Shown here: piece by piece, positions 57,246-64,000 of the stretch
How positions within the stretch are numbered: the stretch's first letter is position 1
How the letters are laid out: each line of letters begins with the position of its first letter
DNA from: CAWCUZ01 sp963798795
GTDB taxonomy: Bacteria > Acidobacteriota > Vicinamibacteria > Vicinamibacterales > SCN-69-37
Direction of reading: 5' to 3'
Length of the DNA: 64,000 bases
Assembly (NCBI GenBank): GCA_963798795.1
Contig: CAWCUZ010000007.1
Location: 1-64,000 of the forward strand
The notes under the pieces: model-generated
The model's database searches: none
What the model was told of the DNA's origin: nothing
What the model saw: the letters and a program-made list of their open reading frames with translations, nothing else
Translations under genes and position numbers: made by a program

Positions 57246-57812
57246 ATGGTGCCGATTTCGTCCTTGTGGCTGCCGATTGTGCTGTCGGCGGCGATGGTGT
57301 TCGTCCTGAGCTTCATCCTGCACATGGTGCTGCCGTTCCACCGCGCCGACTACCGCAAGGTGCCCTCGGAGGATCAGGTCATGGAGAGCCTGCGCCGGTT
57401 CAACCTGCCGCCGGGCGACTACATGATGCCCGCTGTCGGGGCGCCGGCCGAGATGAAGTCGCCGGCGTCCGTCGCGAAGCGCAACAAGGGGCCCGTCGCG
57501 GTCATCACGGTCATGCGCTCGGGGCCCGTCTCGATGGGGCCGACTCTGGTGCAGTGGTTCATCTACTGCCTCATCGTCAGCCTGTTCGCCGCCTACATCA
57601 CCGGACGGGCGCTCGGTGCGGGCGAGCCGTACCTGCACGTGTTCCAGTTCGCGGGCGCGACGGCGTTCATCGGCTACACGCTCGCGCTGTGGCAGCACGT
57701 CATCTGGTACAAACGGTCCCTCGGCACCACGGTGCGCTACACGGTTGATGGACTGATCTACGCGTGTTTCACGGCCGGCGTCTTCGGCTGGCTCTGGCCA
57801 CACATGATGTGA
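57246..57812 (+). CDS. Integral membrane protein, four predicted helices
   Basis: 188 residues. The start is well supported by AGGAGGA at 57234-57240. Hydrophobic segments lie at about residues 7-29, 100-119, 128-149 and 165-185, with a soluble stretch of about 70 residues after the first helix that contains YRKVPSEDQVMESLRR and LPPGDYMMP. No catalytic or transport motif is recognised, so the function is unknown. It may be cotranscribed with the hypothetical gene before it (44-base gap). Confidence 0.87.
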   Translation: MVPISSLWLPIVLSAAMVFVLSFILHMVLPFHRADYRKVPSEDQVMESLRRFNLPPGDYMMPAVGAPAEMKSPASVAKRNKGPVAVITVMRSGPVSMGPTLVQWFIYCLIVSLFAAYITGRALGAGEPYLHVFQFAGATAFIGYTLALWQHVIWYKRSLGTTVRYTVDGLIYACFTAGVFGWLWPHMM

Positions 57813-57825
57813 GCGTGGCATCGCC

Positions 57826-57897
57826 GATTGGCGGATCGGGTGATGGGGTGATTGGGTGATTCGTGACTGGGTAAACAGGGTGAATAGGGTGATTGGA
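57826..57897. repeat. Intergenic GGGTGATT-type repeat
   Basis: A run of degenerate 7- to 9-base units (gggtgatg, gggtgatt, gggtgatt, gggtaaaca, gggtgaata, gggtgatt) fills the gap between the membrane-protein gene and the S9 peptidase gene and ends against the latter's ribosome site. Confidence 0.75.
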
Positions 57898-57900
57898 GGA
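57895..57900 (+). promoter_or_regulatory. Ribosome binding site fixing the peptidase start
   Basis: GGAGGA lies 3 bases before the ATG at 57904. It favours that start over an in-frame ATG at 57856, which falls inside the repeat and would put 16 extra residues before the signal peptide. Confidence 0.6.
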
Positions 57901-57903
57901 TGT

Positions 57904-60658
57904 ATGAAAGGCTCGACGCCACGTCGTGTTCTGCTCGTCGCGCTGCTGGCGCTGTTTCCGCTGACGCTCGCCGCGCAGTCCGGTCAGCGGATGCCCCAGG
58001 CGGCCCCGCCCGCCCGGCCGGCCGACTCCCAGAGCGCTGACGACCAGGTTCTGCAGCAGGAGGCATACGCCTCGCCGCCGAAGGAACTGGTCGACGCCGT
58101 CCTCGCGCCGCGCTACCTGAACGTCGCGCTGACGAATGGCAGCCCCGATCACCAGTGGTTCCTGGACGAGATCGAAGACGGCCCCGTGCCGATGAAGGTC
58201 TTTTCCAGGCCGTTCCACGAGCTGGGCGGCCTGTTCGTCGACTTCGCGGCGAACCGCTCGCGTACGCTGACCATCCGGAACAACACCGGCATCCAGATCA
58301 TCTCCGCGGTCGATGGCAGCAAACGGGCGATCCAGGTGCCGGCCGGCGCCCACATCTCCAACGCGACGTGGTCGCCCGACAGCGCCAGCATCGCCTTCTT
58401 CGTCCACACCGGCGACGCGACGCACATCTGGCTGGCCGACATCGCCACGGGCAAGTCGCGGCAGATCACCCAGACGCCGGTGCTCGCGACGCTCGTCACC
58501 AGCTTCGACTTCACCGCCGACGGCAAGCACATTGCCACCGTGCTCGTCCCCGACAATCGCCCCCCGATGCCGCCCGAGCCGGCCGCACCGGCCGGTCCGG
58601 AAGTGAAGGTGATCAGCCCGGAGAAAAACCACCTGCGCACGTATCCCAGCCTGATGTCGCGGCCGCATGACTTCGATCTGCTCGAGTGGCACACCACCGG
58701 CCAGCTCGCCCTCATCGACGTCCAGACCCGCGCCGCCAGCAAGATCGGCCAGCCGGCGATGATCCGCAGCCTCGACGTGTCGCCCGACGGCCAGTACGTG
58801 CGCGTCACGCGCATGGTCAGACCGTTCTCCTACCTCGTTCCGGCCAGCAGCTTCGGCTCGGTCGAGGAGGTGTGGGACCAGAACGGGAAGGTGCTGACCG
58901 AGCTCAGCAGCCGGCCGATCAACCTCGGCGTCCAGGACGACAACGCGGACCAGGCGCCGGCCTTCGGCGGCGGACGCGGCGGCGGGGCGCAGCAGGGCCG
59001 GCGCGAACTGTCCTGGCGGCCCGACGGTCAGGGCTTCACGTACCTCGAACAGGATCCCGCCCCGCCTGACGCGAACGGCGCCGACGCCAGCGGCCGGGCC
59101 GGCGGCGGACGCGGCGCGGGCCGGGCCGGTCGAGGCGGCGCCGGCACACAGGCTGGCAACACCGGCGGACGCAACGGCGGCCCGCCGCGCACCGACCGCG
59201 TCATCCAGTGGCTCCCGCCGTTCAGCGACACCAGCAAGAAGGTCGTCTACGAGAACCGCACGCGGATGTCGAACCACCGGTTCTCGCCCGACATGAAGAT
59301 GCTCTTCTATACGGAGTCGAGCGGGCAGGGGAACACCGACTACGCCGTCTCTCTCGACCAGCCGGCGGAGCGCTACGCCCTCATGAAGTGCGCGACGAGC
59401 GATTTCTACGACAACCCTGGCGCGCTGGTGGGCGCTCGCGGCGGTGGCGGCGGGGGCCGCGGCGGCGGGGGAGGCGGCCGCGGCGGCGGGGGCGGCTGCT
59501 CGACGGGCAACGGCCCCGTGCTCCTCTCGGGCGACGGGTCGAGCGTGTTCTACCAGGGCACGATCTACGACAAGGATCCCGAGCAGACCGGTCCGAAGAC
59601 CTTCATCGACAAGGTCGCCATCAAGACCGGGGAGAAGACGCGCGTCTTCGAAAGCCGCAACACCGGCGTGTACGAGCGGGTGACGACGATCCTCGATCCC
59701 GACGCGCGGCGCTTCATCGTCGCGGCCGAGAGCCCGACGACCGTGCCGCAGTACTTCCGGATCGACGGCGACGCCCGCCGGCAGATCACCAACAACGAGG
59801 ATCTGACGCCGGACCTCACGCAGGCGCCGAAGGAGCGGTTCTTCGTGGAGCGTCCCGACGGCTTCCGCTTCAAGGTCACGGTGACGCTGCCGCCGGGCTA
59901 CCAGGCCGGCACGCGCCTGCCTGCGATCTTCTGGTTCTATCCGAGCGAGTTCGAGAGTCAGGACGCGTACGACCGGCCCGACCGTACCTTCAACAAGAAC
60001 ACGTTCCCGAACTTCGGCACCCGGTCGATGCAGTTCTTCGTCCGTCTGGGCTACGCCGTCGTGGAGCCGGATTCGCCGATCGTCGGCCCGCAGGGAGAGC
60101 AGAACAACAACTACGTCAACGACCTGCGCAACGATCTGGCGGCCGTCATCGACGAGCTCGACCGGCGGGCGCTCGTCGATCGCACGCGGCTGGCCATCGG
60201 CGGCCACAGCTACGGCGCGTTCTCGACCGTGAACGCGATGGTGCACACGCCGTTCTTCAAGGCCGGCATTGCCGGGGACGGCAACTACAACCGCACGCTC
60301 ACGCCGCTCGGCTTCCAGAACGAGCGGCGCGACCTGTGGGCCGCGCGCGACGTGTACCTGTCGATGTCGCCGTTCATGTACGCGAACAACCTGACCGGCG
60401 CGTTGCTCATGTATCACGGCCTGCACGATCAGAACGTGGGCACCGATCCGGACAATTCGATTCGGCTGCTCCACGCCCTCAACGGCCTGGGCAAGACCGC
60501 CGCGTTGTACATGTACCCGTACCGAGGACCACGGGCCCGCGTCGCGCGAGACGCTGCTCGACCTGTGGGCGCGGTGGGCCGCATGGCTCGACAAGTACGT
60601 CAAGAACCCGCAGAAGGCCACGCCGAAGCCGGCGCCCGACGGCGGGGGAGGACGCTAA
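57904..60658 (+). CDS. Secreted S9-family (prolyl oligopeptidase-type) peptidase (one frameshift)
   Basis: About 918 residues. A signal peptide (RRVLLVALLALFPLTLAAQS) directs export. The N-terminal two thirds form the propeller-like region; the C-terminal catalytic domain carries Ser769 in GGHSYGAFS, Asp842 in HDQNVGTDP and a His in the expected DHGPAS near 60537. A frameshift at about 60525-60540 hides that His. The repaired frame ends LDKYVKNPQKATPKPAPDG and stops at 60656-60658. Two glycine-rich insertions stand out: one near residue 360-430 (GGGRGGGAQQG onward) and one near residue 515-535, made of GGGGGGR-like units. The enzyme is expected to cleave short peptides in the periplasm. It converges with the next minus-strand gene, with 17 bases between stops and no clear terminator hairpin. 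Confidence 0.92.
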
Positions 60659-60675
60659 GCCCTCACTGACGAACG

Positions 60676-61683
60676 TCAGGATGCGCGCAGGTGCCGGCGG
60701 ATGGACGTCAGGCCCATGACGACCGCCGCCGGCACGTGCGAGAGGAGCCGCTCCCCGAGCGGAGGATGATGCATCCGCAGCAGCTCGGTGCGCGCCTCCC
60801 TGATCCGGCCGTGCACGAGCAGCGCCCGGGCGCGCTGCCGCCGAACCTCGTCAGCCACCGCGAGATACTCGGACCGGTGGCCTGACAGGTAGTCCCGGTC
60901 GGATCCCCAGACCGTCTCCAGAATCGTGAGATGGGCCGACGTGCGTCGGAGAACGTCCAGAGCCGAGAGCCGCGTCCCGTCGTGGTCGTGCTGCCACGCC
61001 GTTTCGATGTCGAAAAACGCGCCGTGCCCGGCTCGGGCGACCCGGCCGAAGCACTCCAGGTCCTCCATCGTCGGGACCTGCTCGCAGAAGTGGATGGCGT
61101 TGCCCGCTTCGCGCCGCCGTACGACGAACGTGCTGGTGAAGACGTAGGCGCGCTGGCACTCGAGCGGATACAGATCGCCGGTGTGAACCAGGAAGTCCGG
61201 TACGCGCGCCGGCAGCGGCGTGTCGGCGGAGTACGGCCGGCCCGGCCCCAGGATCTCCGACCATGGCCGGAAATCTCCGTGCCAGTGGATCAGGAAGCGA
61301 TGCTCGGGCACGCCGAACCGATCGCTGATCGAGAAGTCGCTGAATACGAACAGCGCGTCGGGCCGGGCTTCCAGCCAGCGGCGCGCCAGGTCCAGCTTGC
61401 CGGGCATCCACTCGTCGTCTGAATCCAGAAAGGCGATCAGGTCGCCCTTGGCCTCGGCGACAGCCGCATTCCGGGCGTGGCCGGCCCCGCGGTGTGCCGT
61501 CCGCAGGTATCGGACGCGGTCGCCGAACGAGGCAATCGCACGCCGCGTGCCGTCGGTCGAGCCGTCGTCAACGACGATGATCTCGTCGGACGGACCGACC
61601 TGCTGGGCGGCGGATCGAATCGCCCGCCGGACCAGGCGGGCCCGGTTGTAGGTCGGGATGATGATTGATACGGAAAGGGCCAC
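60676..61683 (-). CDS. Family 2 glycosyltransferase
   Basis: 335 residues with a GT-A fold signature at the N-terminus: SIIIPTYNRARLVRRAIRSA, nucleotide-binding VVDDGSTDGT (residues 38-46) and the metal-binding FLDSDDEW (DSDD at 87-90). The C-terminal 200 residues are less typical and probably recognise the acceptor. It transfers a sugar from a nucleotide-sugar donor to an unknown acceptor on the cytoplasmic side. The start is a GTG at 61683. It is the last gene of a minus-strand operon behind an oxygenase-like gene (37-base gap). The context suggests polysaccharide or surface-glycan work, or decoration of a small molecule; sequence alone does not decide. Confidence 0.92.
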   Translation of the reverse strand: MALSVSIIIPTYNRARLVRRAIRSAAQQVGPSDEIIVVDDGSTDGTRRAIASFGDRVRYLRTAHRGAGHARNAAVAEAKGDLIAFLDSDDEWMPGKLDLARRWLEARPDALFVFSDFSISDRFGVPEHRFLIHWHGDFRPWSEILGPGRPYSADTPLPARVPDFLVHTGDLYPLECQRAYVFTSTFVVRRREAGNAIHFCEQVPTMEDLECFGRVARAGHGAFFDIETAWQHDHDGTRLSALDVLRRTSAHLTILETVWGSDRDYLSGHRSEYLAVADEVRRQRARALLVHGRIREARTELLRMHHPPLGERLLSHVPAAVVMGLTSIRRHLRAS

Positions 61684-61720
61684 GGGGAGCGGCAGCCTTG
61701 TTCGTGTGGAGTCGGCCGGG

Positions 61721-62620
61721 CTAGCCGACCGGCCGGCCCATCAGGCGTCTGGTCGATCGCCAGACTCGAAAGCCCTGGTACTTCAGCTTGTCGCGCAACT
61801 CGGACCGGCCCACGGGCGCGGGCCGGTACCCGCGTCGTCGCAGCCGGTCGTTGACCTGGTGCAGCACGGCCACCCGGTCGAGATCGGGCGTGCGGAAGGT
61901 GATGCTGAAGGAGATCGAATACGTGCCGGCGCCCACCCGGACGTGATGCGGGAAGGTCACCGGCACGTGCACCCCGAGACCCGGCTCGAGGACGAACGCC
62001 TGGGCCCTGCGTTCGTAGTCGTCCTGGAGGCGCATGTTCCGATGCTCGCCCCGGTAGAACCGCTCGAGATCCTCATCGCCCACCAGCGAGCGATCGGATC
62101 CATCGAACACCGTCATGGTCTTGGTGCCGCGCACCTGGAGCAGGAAGTTGTGTTCCGGATCCATGTGATACGGCGTCACGGCACCCGCCGAGGAGATGAA
62201 AATGAATGACTCCGGCTGCGTCATGCCCGGCCGGATCGCTTCGGAGAACGGCTTGATCTCGTCCAGGCACTGGAACAGCAGGCCGCGGTAGGCCGGATCG
62301 CGGTCGACGTACTTCAGCGCCATCCACGAGTTGCACTCTTCGATCCGGCGGATCGTCTCCTCGACACTGAGACCGTTCCGCGGCGTCTGGTCCGGATCGA
62401 GGTTCACGGGAATGTTGCCGGCGTTGTACTCGACCAGATCCGGCGGCAGGCTTTTCGACAACTCGATGAGGCGCGGCAGCTCGAACAGCGGATGACCGGC
62501 GAGCCGGTGCCGGACGAGAAACGGACGCTGCCCGAACGACGTGCCAAACGCGTCGGCGTCGATGTCGAGCAACGGCATCGGGGCTGTCCTCGGTACGGCC
62601 GCTTGCACCGCGCGATCCAT
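61721..62620 (-). CDS. JmjC/cupin-like Fe(II) oxygenase
   Basis: 299 residues with the double-stranded beta-helix core of cupin-like JmjC proteins: PYHMDPEHNFLLQVRGTKTM supplies the HxD pair (His152, Asp154), and GVHVPVTFPHHV supplies a distal His (His218 or His225). These are the expected ligands for Fe(II) in 2-oxoglutarate-dependent hydroxylases. Substrate unknown. The ATG at 62620 follows a gtgagg ribosome site 8 bases after the stop of the upstream gene, so the two are cotranscribed. Related proteins hydroxylate peptides, proteins or peptidyl-carrier-bound amino acids. Tailoring of the NRPS product 12 kb away is possible but not shown. Confidence 0.86.
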   Translation of the reverse strand: MDRAVQAAVPRTAPMPLLDIDADAFGTSFGQRPFLVRHRLAGHPLFELPRLIELSKSLPPDLVEYNAGNIPVNLDPDQTPRNGLSVEETIRRIEECNSWMALKYVDRDPAYRGLLFQCLDEIKPFSEAIRPGMTQPESFIFISSAGAVTPYHMDPEHNFLLQVRGTKTMTVFDGSDRSLVGDEDLERFYRGEHRNMRLQDDYERRAQAFVLEPGLGVHVPVTFPHHVRVGAGTYSISFSITFRTPDLDRVAVLHQVNDRLRRRGYRPAPVGRSELRDKLKYQGFRVWRSTRRLMGRPVG

Positions 62621-62628
62621 GCCTCACC

Positions 62629-63801
62629 TCACTCGCCGCTGCGCAACCGCACCGGTCCGCGCCCGAGCGCGGTACGCTTGAACCACCGCAGCAAAGGCAG
62701 CACCGATACTACCAGATTCCCGGGCGCGCGACCGGTGCCGATCAGCGTGCTGCCGATGACTCGACGCTCGCTCCACAGACGTTCAATCATGAAATGTCCG
62801 CGGCTGGCGCACGAGTCCATCCACTGACAATCCTGTCGCTCGTGGAAGGCGTACACGTTGTCGATTTCGAGCTGGACGCCGGGGGAGAAGCGGGCCAGGT
62901 GCTCGTCGAATGCAATCTTGAAAGCGAACGCGCCCGGCGCTGCGACCAGATTACATTTCAGGGCGATCGGCCGATCGTCCACATACAGGCCGAGCATCAT
63001 GAGCCGGCCGCGCGCGTGCGCGGCGCGCGCAAACGATTCGAAGAACGTCTGCTGCGCCGGGTCGCCCGCCAGGGCGCTGCCCTCGTCGCCTTTCCACCCG
63101 GACGATTCGAGAGCGAGAAACTGCGCGATCCACGGATCGGCATCTTCGCCGGCGGCGAGCCGCCGCGTCTCGAGACGGCCCTGTTCGGCAAGCCGACGCC
63201 GCTGACGGCGGAGTTCCTTGCGATTGCCGGTGGACATCGCCTGCGCGAGTGCCGCGTCCGGGTCGGATGCGCGGACCAATAGCGCGCGCGCCCAGTTCTC
63301 GCGGCCGAACGTCAGCGAACCGCGGTCGTCGATCTCGCTGACCAGTAGGCGACGGACCGGGCCGTCCTCGGTGCACCAGCTCCAGTCGAGCAGGGAGGCC
63401 CCGAGCGGATCCTCGCTGAGCCAGTCGAACAATGCCCGAATGGCCGCGCCGCCGGTACCGCGTCTCACCAGGGGCGTGCACAGGAACGTGTGAAGACTGC
63501 GCCACATCCGCAGCACTCGCCCGCCGAGCCCGCGGACACCCGGCAGCCGTTCGAGCGGGAACACACCATCGAGGCGCGGACCCGCCGGCGACGGGCCGTC
63601 GGCGTCGTACACGAGCACGACCATGATGTCATGCCCTTCGCCAAACGCCCGCCAGGCCGGCAGCACCATCCACCATTCATAGAACACGTTGGGTTCGACC
63701 GCCGCGGCCGCGAGCGCCTCCCATGCCGCGACATGCGGATCGAGGTCGTCGGGGCGTCGCGCAACGTGGATCGTGGGGCCGGCTGTGGAAGGGGTGCTCA
63801 C
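62629..63801 (-). CDS. FemAB/GNAT-like (BioF2-type) acyltransferase
   Basis: About 390 residues from the GTG at 63801; a longer reading to 63963 would overlap the divergent gene and adds an unlikely basic stretch. Two GNAT-like halves are suggested. The characteristic block is STGNRKELRRQRRRLAEQGR near residue 215, followed by LGLYVDDRPIALKCNLV and FKIAFDEHLARFSPGVQLE, as in the acetyltransferase-6 (FemAB-like) family. Members transfer acyl or aminoacyl groups, often in cell-envelope polysaccharide loci. It heads the minus-strand operon with the oxygenase and the glycosyltransferase. No signal peptide or membrane helix is seen. Confidence 0.85.
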   Translation of the reverse strand: MSTPSTAGPTIHVARRPDDLDPHVAAWEALAAAAVEPNVFYEWWMVLPAWRAFGEGHDIMVVLVYDADGPSPAGPRLDGVFPLERLPGVRGLGGRVLRMWRSLHTFLCTPLVRRGTGGAAIRALFDWLSEDPLGASLLDWSWCTEDGPVRRLLVSEIDDRGSLTFGRENWARALLVRASDPDAALAQAMSTGNRKELRRQRRRLAEQGRLETRRLAAGEDADPWIAQFLALESSGWKGDEGSALAGDPAQQTFFESFARAAHARGRLMMLGLYVDDRPIALKCNLVAAPGAFAFKIAFDEHLARFSPGVQLEIDNVYAFHERQDCQWMDSCASRGHFMIERLWSERRVIGSTLIGTGRAPGNLVVSVLPLLRWFKRTALGRGPVRLRSGE

Positions 63802-63875
63802 CAACGGGTCACGGGTCAAAGTGAGGACGCGTCGAGGTGCTCGTCGAATGCCGCTGCGCGGGACTACCATACACC

Positions 63876-64000
63876 ATGAGCGTGCTCCCCATGATGGTGC
63901 GCATCGGGCTGCTGCTCGAATGCGTCTGGACGTCGATCTGGATCGTGTCGCTGGTGCCGTCACTCGGCGCTCGCGACGCCGTCCAGGTCGGCGTCTTCAC
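63876..64000 (+). CDS. Start of a gene running off the window, hydrophobic N-terminus
   Basis: Forty-one open codons from ATG 63876 to the edge. The peptide MSVLPMMVRIGLLLECVW, then SIWIVSLVPSLG, looks like a membrane segment or signal anchor. Function cannot be told. It is divergent from the FemAB-like gene; the 74 bases between the two starts must hold both promoters, but I see no confident -35/-10 pair. Confidence 0.42.
   Translation, partial: MSVLPMMVRIGLLLECVWTSIWIVSLVPSLGARDAVQVGVF

Noticed and set aside
63809..64000. Minus-strand 63-codon frame at the right edge.
   Set aside because: Composition is Ser/Thr/Arg-rich without motifs, and it opposes a more plausible plus-strand start at 63876.

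Overview
The DNA is very GC-rich (roughly 70%) and gene-dense. It looks like a chromosomal segment of a soil-type Acidobacteriota, most likely from the Vicinamibacteria side. That placement is inferred from the neighbourhood: secreted proteins built of carboxypeptidase-regulatory-like repeats, a glycine-rich S9 peptidase, AGGAGGA ribosome sites, and families of short palindromic and heptameric repeats. No rRNA or other taxonomic marker is present.

Positions 1-49632 hold one continuous plus-strand run of giant biosynthetic genes, truncated at the left edge. Six type I polyketide synthase (PKS) genes each carry one extension module: KS-AT-DH-KR-ACP, KS-AT-DH-ER-KR-ACP, KS-AT-cMT-ACP, KS-AT-DH-cMT-ER-KR-ACP, KS-AT-DH-cMT-KR-ACP and KS-AT-DH-KR-ACP. 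They are followed by a one-module NRPS (C-A-PCP) and a three-module NRPS (TubC-type docking domain, then C-A-PCP three times). Genes overlap or abut by -4 to +4 bases, so the run is almost certainly one translationally coupled operon. Two small alpha/beta hydrolases close it (49639-51371). No thioesterase, reductase or terminal condensation domain is visible, so chain release is unexplained. The product is predicted to be a C-methylated polyketide extended by four amino acids, two of them probably glycine. I do not recognise a known compound.

Positions 51385-56201 (minus strand) encode an outer-membrane beta-barrel protein and two tandem secreted carboxypeptidase-regulatory-like proteins. Positions 56449-60658 (plus) encode a conserved hypothetical protein, a four-helix membrane protein and a secreted S9 peptidase. 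Positions 60676-63801 (minus) form a three-gene operon of a FemAB/GNAT-like protein, a JmjC/cupin-like oxygenase and a family 2 glycosyltransferase. A further gene starts at 63876 and runs off the right edge. There is no gene-free stretch longer than 300 bases.

Two cautions apply. First, many reading frames are broken by single-base indels in patches (1-2.4, 5.8-8.9, 12.8-16.5, 16.6-22.6 and 40-43.3 kb), separated by clean stretches of 3-6 kb. Domain order is preserved throughout, so I read this as uneven sequence quality, not gene decay, and give each gene its full span. Second, short palindromic repeats and a heptanucleotide array that also occur between genes are found in frame inside the megasynthase genes. 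This is the most unusual observation in the window.
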